Below are positions 10,545 through 20,708 of a DNA stretch of 64,000 nucleotides, piece after piece. Under the pieces are notes generated by a model. It had not been told where the DNA came from. It made no database searches and saw only the letters and a program-made list of their open reading frames with translations. The number at the start of each line of letters is the position of its first letter. Positions within the stretch are counted from its first letter, which is position 1. Both the position numbers and the translations under genes were made by a program. Where the stretch lies: the NCBI GenBank assembly GCA_964020085.1, contig OZ026600.1, forward strand, positions 5,435,361 to 5,499,360. The letters are read 5' to 3'. The DNA is from Micromussa lordhowensis. Taxonomy: Eukaryota > Cnidaria > Anthozoa > Scleractinia > Lobophylliidae.

Positions 10545-10910
10545 ACTTTTTATCAGTTTCAGTAAGAAATTCTTCGAAGGATTTATCAACTTCTCTCACG
10601 TCTCTACTAAGGCTTGGCCCAATTTCTGTGAAAAAGGAGTTTAGCATTTCTGCTTTTCAATGTTTGATCTCCAGAATTTACCCCATTATATTCCATCTCA
10701 TTAATGACGGTTTTATTGGACTTTCGTGAGGTTAGTTCATTGATTGTTTTCCATGTTTTCCTTTGATCCGCGCAACAATTGTTGAAGGCATTTTCATAAT
10801 AAGCTTTTTTCGCGCTATTAATTTCACAGTTCACTTGATAACTGGTTCCAAATAAATGGATCCTTTGTCTTAGTGGCCTTTCTTTTGAGGCGGTCTCTGA
10901 AATTCATCCG
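10545..10910 (-). mobile_element. 5' part of the same LINE (linker between endonuclease and RT), displaced
   Basis: Minus-strand frames give DRLKRKATKTKDPFIW, NSAKKAYYENAF, KTWKTINELTSRKSNKT and FEEFLTETDKKF. These fit the linker region of Jockey/CR1-type ORF2 and lead naturally into NVFALLSKL of the RT part at about 7010. I infer one LINE split by a 3.5-kb nest of later insertions. Frameshifts are present. 10911-11450 holds nothing I recognise. Confidence 0.65.
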
Positions 10911-11452
10911 CTTTTTCAGAATAGCGGTTATCTATGGTGATTTAGAATCTCGTGTCCGTTTGGTGTTCATTAGGATCATACAATTGCTTTATGTAAGAGA
11001 AGAGAAGTGGGGCAATGAACCAGTTTGTGAAAGTGGAAGGGCAAATTTCGGTGGAAATATTCGACTAACGCTAGGTAATGGACAGGAGATGTAGTTTACA
11101 TGAGGTAGTTAGGAAGCGACTATCTGCATTCACCCGCCAGACCCTGCGCGGATAAACCAACATAGTGCCATGTGGTGGGTTGTGCCATGTTGGAAGCCCT
11201 TTGCAAGTTTTTTATGTTCCAGTTTTTGTATTTCCGCTCTAGAATAAACAATTTTTCAGAGCAATTTTTTACAATTGATCTGATGTGATTATAAAACTCC
11301 AGACCAGTTTTTTTTCCTCGTTGTTTTCGCCATGCATTTGCCGCGCCGGAATTTTACTCAATTATGCGGTTATTACCTTTTCAGAAAAAATATTTACAAC
11401 GTTAAAAGAGTTTTCCGCAGGTTGAAAATAGAAAGACAAAAGGAAAAAAAGG

Positions 11453-11539
11453 TGGAGATACGGGGAGTCGAACCCCGGGCCTCTCGCAAGTCCAAGTCTG
11501 GCATGCGAAGCGAGCGCTCTACCACTGAGCTACATCCCC
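11453..11539 (-). tRNA. tRNA-Ala(CGC) with a 15-nt intron
   Basis: The minus strand folds as a cloverleaf: acceptor GGGGATG/TATCTCC, D arm GCTC/GAGC, T arm CGGGG-TTCGACT-CCCCG, variable loop AGGCC, discriminator A. The anticodon stem CTCGC/GCGAG closes a TTCGCAT loop (U33, anticodon CGC) only if 15 nt after position 37 (TGCCAGACTTGGACT) are removed, the canonical place for a nuclear tRNA intron. The mature length would be 72 nt. Alternatively it is a tRNA pseudogene with an insertion. Confidence 0.75.
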
Positions 11540-12000
11540 GATGGATAGGAGACGTGTGGAAATTTGACTATTTGAATAATAGTTCAACAAATACTACAAA
11601 TGCAACCTTTTTATCTGCTAAACAATTTATCAAAGTGAACAGAAATTAACTAAATGTAATATCAAAACCGAATTATTTCAACTGGTTGGAAAATTGAGTA
11701 TTATTTCTGCGGGCAAATTTCATTTTGCTCGTCTAAAGGCCAAAAAAATTTAGCAAGCTCAATAGGGAGTCCTTAGATTAGAACTCCTAAGGGAATTTTG
11801 GAATATTTCTGCTAGCAATAATTATCCGACGCCCAACTGTATAAAATTACTTCCGCTAGAAGAAAACTGCTGCTCCCCTTTTCCGGTGGGCCCTCGAGAC
11901 ACCCCCACCCCCCCCCCCACCTCCCCCTACCCAAGTCATACCACAGCCCAACTTGCATTGTTTCCCACGTGGTGCCGGTTGCTTCATCAATCTTCAAACG

Positions 12001-15000
12001 ATGGAGAAACAGCTTATGATTGCTTCTGCTAGTGCTCTAAGTGCTTCGGCTTTGACATTCCTAGCTTGTCGTTACTTTTCTAAACGCCGCGAAGCGAAGG
12101 AACAAGTATACGAAACAGAGAAGTTTATCAGCGAATACCTTATATTCCATTTTGGTAAAGCTGACGAGTTGTTGCCATATGGGTTTGGACCAACAGAATC
12201 CCTCGATTTTCCAAAACGGTGCGCCTTAGAATGCATAAAATATACCGAGGTGAGTTTATGAGTTCAATTCTTTTGTTCGCTTTAATTTAGTGCATTGGCA
12301 GAGGCGAAATGTAATTTATGCCAGCATCACGTGAAGCAAGAAATGAAAAATATATTTTAGGCACACATAAGCTTGAGGGCATACAACGTGTGCACGATAG
12401 GCCTGCGCTTAACGAAATCAATGACCACAAATGTACATTTCCATTTTATAACTTCAGTTGACATCAGCTTTGGCTAAGCTTTAAAATATGTATCTTATTT
12501 TAAATTTAAGCTCTAGACATTGTGCCCTCTACTTAATTTAACTAAAAAAATCAGCAAGGTATACCAGAGGATTAGGGTGTACTCATCATACTTTAACATA
12601 GGCAGGCTCTGGGTGCTTGTCATTTGTCTGAAGGAACTGGTTATGATGGCTATTGAATCCCTGGGGGTACCCGGAAAAATTGGGCAGGGGTGTTTGGCAC
12701 ACTTCACAAAACCCTTACCCTAGTTATGATAAACTTGGGTGATTTACCCGGGGGGTGGGAGGGGGGTACTTGACAAAGTTTAATACGGGGAGGCTCTGCC
12801 CCGAGGTCCAACCCCTTACCCTTTTATATATCATTTTGGCAGAAAAGGTACCCCTTTTATATACCTTTCATTGAGAAAAGGTACCCCTTTCACATACCTA
12901 CTTTAGAACACTGCACCCCCTTTCAAAGCCCTTGTAATGAAGCTAATGAACAATATTATGGAAGAATATCAAGCATTACGAGAAGAAAAGGTTTGCAAAC
13001 AAGTGTTATTTATTCGGTTCAGTTGTGGGCGGGAGTCAAGATACTCCGGACATCAGGTGAACAGCGATTGCTTTGTTTGCGACCTTCATAAAACCTTTCC
13101 AGTGTCTTCTTTATCTTACATACCTTTTAACAAACGTTAACGTGAACAAAACGAAATCTCAAAATGCAATAGGTCAATAAAACATGATTGTACTGCTTTT
13201 ACAAGAAAGTAATACATCGTAAGAAGTAAAAAGAAAATCTCTGCTGATGCCTTAGGGAGCCAATTTCAATTTCAATTACATGTGGGTTACATGTAGATGG
13301 GTAGATATACAACACACATAAATTATATATGTTCAACTTGTGTTTTTCTCTGTAGTGCTTAATAAATAAACTGATACAGCCATAAGTGCGTCTATTCGAA
13401 ATAGTTTAATTAAAGGCCCTTGTAAATACCTAAATGATCGATTTCCCTATCCTTTTATATACCTCAACTTGTGAAATCCCTACCCTTTTACATACCTGAA
13501 GCCTGAAAAAGGTACCCCTTTTGGGCGGAGTCTCCCCGTATAGGCCATTATAGGGAGTACCCCCCCCCCCCCCCGGGGTGATTTACAACAATTTCCAGCC
13601 CTGAGACAATTACAATAATTTCACTATCATAATATCGATAACATAATGTATTAATTTCATCATAGGATAATGTACCAAGTATAGCCCTTGACATTGGCTG
13701 TGCTGTGGGTCGTTCTACTTTTGAACTTGCCAAGAGATTTAATCAAGTGGTGGGCATCGATTTCTCGCATGGTTTTATTGATACCTGCAATAAGCTTAAG
13801 ACATATGGAAAAGTACCCTTCACTGTACAGACAGAAGGAAGTCTTGTATCGGAACATGTAGCAGAAGTAGATCCTGACATTGTAAGTGAACCTGTTTGGT
13901 ATTATGCTTGTGTCTGTGTAATATGCTAATGTGTATAAATAATACCGTGTACCATGCTATCTGAAGAGTACACTCCTATGTTTGATCTTGGGCTTGAATT
14001 TAAGAGAGGAACCTAAGGGCCTGTCCACTTTATACCAGAGCAATTTGAAAATAGGATTTTCACTCTGAATATGCTTCGTATGTTTTTTGGCTACACTACA
14101 CTGGAGAAATTTAAAAACAAAACAACCATTAGTTATTATGGATGTGTTTGAGGAAAACTTGGGCAGGGAAATCACATGTCATCATTTTTGAAAGCTCCTT
14201 TTAAAATGTTTTCTGCCCACACTAAAATGTGGAGCTGATGTTTTCAAATTCCTCCTGTTTGAAGAGTGTTTTCAAAAGCTCTGTTTTCATGACGGAGTAG
14301 TGTGGAAGATAGACACCATTGAAATAAAGCTGTGTTTGCAAATTTCTCCGGTGTTGTGTGGATGGCGCCTAAGGACTACTCAGGGTCCTCTGTATCAAAG
14401 ATGAGGGTTCGGTTATGACACATTGTAGCCCAACAATTTAAGCTTGAAAAATAGAGGTGTTAATTGTTCACAGTATTTATTGGACAGTGTCTCACAGTCT
14501 CGATTTCTTCACATTCAAAGCTTTGGCGAGTCCCGATATTTTATATGGTGTCTTTTTCTTTTCTTTATGGTGCTGGTGAGTGGAAAGACATACTTTCAAA
14601 AGTTAAAGGGATGATGTTTTGTCTTCTTCTTTAGGATAGGAGTCGTTTGTCCTTTTTTCAAGGAGACGCTTGTAACTTACCTAGTGATCTTGGGCAGTTT
14701 GGCTGTGTACTAGCTGCAAATTTGGTTTGCCGTCTTCCAAATCCATATCAGTTCTTGGACAGGCTCCCTTCTCTGGTCGCACCTGGTGGTATTTTGGTCA
14801 TCACCTCGCCATATTCCTGGTTGGAGGAGTTCACCCCCAAGGTATGTTTTAGTGATCATCTACATCTACATTTATTAAGTAAAATCATGTAAAACTTCAA
14901 CCAGATTTCAGTCTTCACGAAGATTTTTCACCCACAAATCTACTGCAGCCTGAAAATCTAGCACCCAAAAAGGACAAAAAGCCCAGCATCACAGTTATCA

Positions 15001-15699
15001 GCAGTCTGATATACAAATGAGGCAAAAGGGGTCAATTTTGCTTTTTATCAGGGACCATTTTGCCTCATTTGTCTGCCTTTTTCAACAAAAGATTCTTTGA
15101 CTGCGGACTCGGCTGCAATAAGAGCAATTTCAGTTCAATGTGGTACATTTCCATAAAGGGCCAACTGGCATCCTGAAAGTTAAGACAAGTTACAAGAAAG
15201 ACAAGAAAAGAAAGACAAGTTATGTAACTATGTGTATATATGTAATTTTTATGTGTTATTTTTTAATGTATATTAATTTGTAATATTTTGTACCCCTAAA
15301 AATAATAAATCAATCCTACCACCTTTGGCCCACACAGTTGTGATTATCTTCAAGGCCAGGAATTCATAAATAATTCTCAAATAATGGTCTAGTATGTCTA
15401 AACAAAGAGGGGGGCTTGTTAACTAAAAGTCAAGTTCCAGGGGGAGGGGAGCCTTTCCAGAACTTAAAAAGTACAGTACCGGTATCTTCATTTAATGTTC
15501 ACAGAATCTTTGGCTTGGAGGCTATAAGGATGCAGAAGGGAAAGTTGTTACAGGATTTGGGAAGCTGAAGAGTTACCTTGGACCAAACTTTGAATTGATA
15601 GAAGATAAACCCATGTCTTTCTTCATCAGGGAAACTGCACATAAAAATCAGTGGAGTGTAGCACACGCAACAATTTGGAAAAGACGGAAGTCATCTTAA
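12001..15699 (+). CDS. Stand-alone OvoA C-terminal-type SAM methyltransferase, copy 2 (complete, 4 exons)
   Basis: Exons 12001-12249, 13666-13881, 14635-14841, 15505-15699 join in phase 0 throughout to give 288 residues. The N-terminus has a hydrophobic segment (about residues 6-23, IASASALSASALTFLACRYF) followed by KRR, a likely signal anchor absent from OvoA. Then YETEKFISEYLIFHFG, the SAM-binding motif ALDIGCAVGRSTFELA with VVGIDFS, QGDACNLP, LVCRLPNP, APGGILVITSPYSW, WLGGY and a C-terminus ending WKRRKSS. The order matches the methyltransferase domain of OvoA, which in that enzyme N-methylates 4-mercaptohistidine to ovothiol. The sulfoxide synthase part is absent, so the substrate is uncertain. 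It is a tandem duplicate of copy 1. Intron 1 carries an 829-bp element. Confidence 0.88.
12748..13576. mobile_element. ~829-bp element with G/C-tract ends in methyltransferase intron 1
   Basis: Starts CCGGGGGGTGGGAGGGGGGT and ends in a C15-17 tract followed by GG. GGTGATTTAC is repeated on both sides (12738-12747, 13577-13586), a 9-10 bp target duplication. It contains several GGTACCCCTTTTATATACCT-like short repeats. A MULE-type MITE is the best guess. Confidence 0.65.
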
Positions 15700-16210
15700 C
15701 TCCATAACCTGAAATATTTGTTGTGTACTACGAGGCCACTTCCAAGTTGACTGTTGCCTTTTGTCACTGTGTCAGAACAAGTCTTTGTGCGAAACCATTC
15801 GTATGAAAATGCTTTTCCCTACAGGTTCAATTTTCATGCAAATCAAATTCGTTTTCATATGAAAGGTTTTTCACAGACTCTTTTTGAAATAGAGGCATGA
15901 GGTAACTTGGAATTAGCATAACGAATTGAATACAAACTTGCCATAATCTATTTTAAATTGTTTTGGCTTCTATATCATTTACCCCTCACTAATATAACTC
16001 ACAAGCCTCGTCACATTTTTTATAGGATAACAAGAGTTTCAAACAGCGTGGCATTCATTTTCATTTTACTGAAAAGGTTGTAGCAAAATAATTATACAAC
16101 AGGCTTAATATTTTCCTTTTGATACTCGACTCAGCAGTATGGCTCATTTTAGATCACAACCCTTACTGTATTTGTTAAGTTACATTTACTGTGTTTTGTA
16201 GGAGGTTTGA
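14394..16210. repeat. Right unit of the tandem segmental duplication
   Basis: 14394-16210 matches 1-2529 plus 3409-3430 across introns, exons and 3' flank, apart from the insertions in the left unit. Similarity fades near 16210, beyond TTTTGTAGGAGGTTTGA. Confidence 0.85.
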
Positions 16211-17564
16211 TTTGTAAACCAAGTTGGTTGTTTGTGATGCATGTGATAAAAGAGGAAATGCAAAATGTGACAAGAATTGACACTCTAATATGAATGTCAA
16301 ATTGATGATAATATTGATAGCAGCCAGGCTGTGAAGCAATCATTTCCGTACTTGCGATTCAGGAGTTTTTTTCCTACTGGTTGTGCCAAAATTGGGGCAA
16401 GGGCAAAAAATTGTTCATATGGGAACGCTTGCTACCCAGGCTATGTTGGATAGTACAGACTGGAACCTCCTGTAAGAGGACACAGTAGGGACAACAAAAA
16501 TGGTCAACATGAGTCGAGAGGTGCCCACTTGTGGGGGTTTAAATTCTTGTGTTTTAATCCTGTGTGGCTGGGTCCACAAAAGATATCTACATATGGAGAT
16601 GTCATGTCATCTCTATGGGAGGTGTACAGACAATGCTGTCATAAAGAGAAGGAATTTAATTATGTTATGGTGTTAGTTATAAATTTTTGACTGTTGATTG
16701 CAAAGCTGTGCAAAACAGAATGTTTCTATTGAAAGTAACAAAAGAAACTGTAGTGACAGATTAAGGAAGTGTAATCACCTTTAGAATGAGTATTAAATGG
16801 CATACTGATGGTATAAGTTGAGTCATTTTTAGGTTTTACTATAGGAACAGTCTAAAATGGTAAATCAGTTGCCGACCTAGCCAATATTACTGAACAGTGC
16901 AGCACATGTCAGTTTTTACTTTATTGTTCAATTGTTCAACACTATTGTTAGCTCTATTTAGCCAATACTAGTCCTCAGGGTTTTCCAGGCATAAAGGAAT
17001 AAGTCACCAGTTAAGGAAACATTTTGTACTGGTAGTGCTGGTATTAAAATACAGATTACCCTACCCTGAAACACAACATGGCGACAATTATTAGGAGTCT
17101 TCAAGGAAGGACAATAACTGAAAGGCCAGTATGGAGATTCCACTTAGAGTAAGACAATAGTGTTGGGTAGTCAATCAAACAGTAGATTTGGGGTAGCACT
17201 GCACCCTCATGATCTGAGGAAGCCAACTCCACCCCTCCACCTTTCCACTACATCATCATGATCTTCACCCCACCCCCACCACATCTTTCCTCCACCTGCC
17301 CCAGCCTGTAAATAAGATGACTCAGCGGTTTCTGCAACATAAAGCATTTGCTTTATTTTACTCTGAATGGTTACAGATACAACATAAGCTCAAATCTATA
17401 GCTAATAAACAACAGTTAATACGTTTTATCACTGATTTTAACCTCTTTGCGAGTCATGCTGTCAATTCTAATTAAACATCTGCTTAATTAGCTTTGTCAG
17501 CAGTTCTGGATGAAAGTATCACCTTTGAAAACATCAGTTCATCTTCTCTTTCTCTTTGAAACTT
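15700..17564. other. Intergenic region, methyltransferase copy 2 to small heat-shock gene
   Basis: The first 500 bases belong to the tandem duplication. The rest holds no gene I recognise. TTTATT at 17352-17357 is an AATAAA signal on the minus strand, about 210 bp past the heat-shock gene stop. Confidence 0.5.
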
Positions 17565-18060
17565 TTAGTCCACTTCTTCCTCTTTCTCGATCTTGATATA
17601 GTTATCCTTCGCTTCAGTCTGCTGCAGCTTTTTGGCTTCGATGCTCAGTATTCCATCCTTGGAAAGACGAGACTTGAAGGAGTCGCGATCGATATTCCTG
17701 GGTAAAGAATACGCACGAACAAAGTGGCGCGTGGAGAAGCCTTCCTCGTTCTTTAGTTCTTGCTTTCCTTCAACCACTAATTCACCATCTTCTGAGCGAA
17801 TAGTCATTTCCTCTGGCTTGAACTTGGACACGTCAAAGGAAACCTTGAAGCTGTCCCGATCTTCCACAAGGTTCTCAGGAGATTTCTGTGCCTCCACTCC
17901 ATCTTTGCTGTCTTTTTTCGCCGTACCCTCTCCAGTTTCTGCGAATTCGACGTAAGTGTAACTTGTGCCAAGTGCTGGCTTCCGATACCAAGGAGAGTGG
18001 AAAGAATCCCACAATGATGGAAAGAATCGATCATGGCCTGACCAAAATTCAGGATTATGC
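17565..18060 (-). CDS. Small heat-shock protein (alpha-crystallin family), main exon
   Basis: The exon begins after an acceptor (ctctacag) at 18061-18068, in phase 2, and reads HNPEFWSGHDRFFPSLW, then a linker, then an alpha-crystallin domain from SFKVSFDVSKFKPEEMTI to SRLSKDGILSIEAKK, including the beta-strand motif GELVVEGKQE and the G-x-L-like DGILSIEA. It ends IKIEKEEEVD. Small heat-shock proteins are ATP-independent holdase chaperones that oligomerise through this domain. No in-frame ATG lies in this exon upstream of the domain, so a short first coding exon must lie at higher coordinates; I could not place it. The 164 residues seen are near the usual length. Confidence 0.88.
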
Positions 18061-19121
18061 CTGTAGAGGTGTTACAAACAAAATTACTGGGACAAATCAA
18101 AATGTTGGTCAATTTGTAGCAAATTAGACAGACAAACTAGGTATTTTTTGAAACATATCCCCTTATACAGGAGATTGTACACATAAATCTGCGTGTACTT
18201 CTCCATATTTCGAGCAGGCTTGTGCTACAGTATCAGGCCCAGTATCGACTGAATTAAAAATTTTATGTAGAGGTGACGTGAATTGTGCGATTTATACTGA
18301 TTTCGCCACACTTAGCTCACCTAATTCGGTGCATAGCTGGCCAAATCAAACGAAACTTTGGAAGCAAGGACATTTTGAAGCTTGTGGTGAACAAAATCCT
18401 CCCTGTGAAGTCTGATGCAACACAATCAAGATTGATTTTCTTGCTGCAAGCTGTCAGATTTATACGCTCACGAGATAAACAAACTTCGCGGCATAATGAA
18501 ATTTGCCAAATATGGAAGTTTCACCGGAAGTGTCATCAGCAAACTAGAAAACCCAGTAATGCTCGGTCATGATGATGATGAAACGCGTCACGTTTCTTAC
18601 GATCCTAGAAAATTCCCCAACATGCGCCTAAATACCCAATTCCATTTTGCATTTTTGGTTGTACGTTATTGAGTTTTCTATAAAGTTTGTGTTTTTCTTC
18701 TGGACGAGGAAATTTCTTTTCATGTCGCCGAGCTTTATCTGGGATGGTCACGCAACGCTTATGGGAGCGTTGCGTGATACGAGCACAAGAAAACAACTAA
18801 TTTAAAAAAGGAAAAGGAAAATCTTGTATACCACCTGATGAAAAAAATAAATAAATGCTATCCAAGCGTTGACAGTTAACATTGAATAGTTCCTTACCTT
18901 GCTAGTTCTTGCTAGAATGCTCCAGGACCATTCTGGGAACGCTGTGTTGTTGACACCACTCCAAAAATAGTAACAAGTTAGTCTAATATATAGATTTAGC
19001 CAAACCTAAAAGCGGAGCTCCCATAAAATACTTATCATTTACTCAACACGATATCATGAATATTGTTGAGTATCCCATCATCACAGTAACAGTCACAGTC
19101 AAGATCACGTGTCCAGAAGCA

Positions 19122-19684
19122 TGATGTCTTCGAAAATATGGCGGGTTATTGTTTCTTGCAAGGTAGGATATTTTAGCGTTTTTCTGTGGCTTGTTTTTAT
19201 ATTGTCATAAGTAAGATTTATTCCTTCAAATTGAAAAACTTGCAGAAGTTAGTGCAAGTGGAAGGAAGCGTTTTTAAAGGTGGATGTGAACACATGGCAA
19301 TATGTTTGAAACTGGTGAGCCCTTCATTTAATATAGGACTTAAATACCACAGTCAGTACATAGACTAAGGTACTAAATTCTTTGGTTGGTCTTCATATCA
19401 AAATAGTGTCCAAGAGCAAAAAAGCTGCACCTATTTTTAACGGGATTAGGAGCTAAATTGTTGAGCTTTTGTTGACGTTTTTAGTAGGAGGGCAACTGGT
19501 TTTCACAGGGTGGACCTGTCAGAATTCAGAAATTATTTTGACAATCGTAACTATAACAAAATTCATCATTTATTGTGCAGTTATTTGTGTGTTCAATTGC
19601 AGGTATCCAGTCACAACTACAGACCTTCCAACCCTCACGGTTTGACCGTGAGACTCACGGTTTGGGATGCCAACTCTCGGCTAT
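19122..19684 (+). CDS. Possible short spliced gene, unidentified
   Basis: An ATG at 19122 (MMSSKIWRVIVSCK) ends at a good donor (AAG|gtagg, 19161). A second segment (KLVQVEGSVFKGGC..) lies between an acceptor near 19244 and donor CTG|gtgagc near 19314. A third, after ttgcag at about 19602, ends at TAA 19684. Frames can be joined in phase 0 but I recognise no family, and the last segment is a CTCACGGTTTGACCGTGAG-type repeat. Treat as a weak prediction. Confidence 0.18.
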
Positions 19685-20199
19685 AAAGGACTGAATAGCG
19701 AAACGATCGACAACAACAAATTGGAGGTTTCGTGGACATATGCATGCCGGCCAATGCAATGCATGACGGTCAACCCCTCATTAGCATAATCTGATCCCCC
19801 ACTATAACCAGTATTTACTGTAACTTCCTTACACAATTCACGAGTTAAAAAGCACAGAGACAAATTTACTATTTTTCACCAGAATGGAACTTCATGGATG
19901 ATTTACAACGGGTAACAATGTGATCTCTATTTTACACAAACGTATGTACAGTTATAACACTTCAGTGATATTTTTTCCTCACACAACACTAAGTTTTCAG
20001 TTTACTTTTCTCATATTTTTCATTTTCAATCTTGTGATCAGATCCCGAATAAATCAAGAGGCTTATGCTGGAAACACAAAAAATATGAGTACAGTAATTC
20101 ACAACACCAAACATCTGTAACATGACAAACTCATGCAGTACCCCCTAACTAACGATCATTTAATGGACAAATTACAATTATATGGGTTATAAAGAAACA

Positions 20200-20525
20200 A
20201 TAGCCTCCATTCGGCACGTAAATATGCTCGGATATTTGTCCGCGGGCATTATCTGTTCTGAGAAACCAACAGTTCTGAGAGTGTAGCTTGAGGAAAACTG
20301 TGACCTTTGAGGTACAGATAATGTCCAAGGACAAAAATACAAGCATATTTGCATGCCAAATGGAGGCTATTGTGTTAATTATCCTTCAAATAGTTTTCGC
20401 AACACACACGGTTTTGAAAATTGGGGACAATCACTCAGATATTCTCCAGTTTTAGCGGGCGGGGGAATATTCAGTCATATGACGTACTTAGAAGAATCGC
20501 GAATAAGTGAAAATATTTGATGATT
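20200..20525. repeat. Repeat copy A, paralogous to 21687-21855
   Basis: AAATGGAGGCTATTGTGTTxATTATCCTTCAAAT, GAATATTCAGTCATATGAC and GTGAAAATATTTGATG blocks recur in the same order at 21687-21855. An inverted AATAGCCTCCATT lies at 20202, suggesting a MITE-like unit. Confidence 0.55.
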
Positions 20526-20708
20526 ATAATTATTAATGATAACAAACAGTAAAAATTATTCCAATTCAGTGGTTAGTTACAAACATTTCATATCCTAGTC
20601 TACTGGTATTTGTTATACAAACGTTATTAACATTCAAGAAAAAAATTTAAACAATTCCTATTAACACAACGTAACAAATGAGTCTGTACAAATAATTATT
20701 GTTTTACT

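Larger units (their letters stand above)
18061..20708. other. Intergenic region with small hairpins and a possible short transcript
   Basis: GGTCACGCAACGCTTATG with its inverted GCGTTGCGTGAT (about 18745-18780) forms a hairpin. The missing first exon of the heat-shock gene must lie here. A weak plus-strand exon series is listed separately. No other gene seen. Confidence 0.4.

Noticed and set aside
12937..12991. Possible extra exon (MKLMNNIMEEYQALREEK) between methyltransferase exons 1 and 2
   Set aside because: It lies inside the inserted 829-bp element, and exons 1 and 2 already join in phase with the family spacing.
17632..17955. Plus-strand open frame over the heat-shock exon
   Set aside because: Shadow of the alpha-crystallin frame on the other strand.
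18904..18950. Heat-shock element-like TTC/GAA triplets upstream of the small heat-shock gene
   Set aside because: Spacing does not fit alternating nGAAn/nTTCn units well enough to call.
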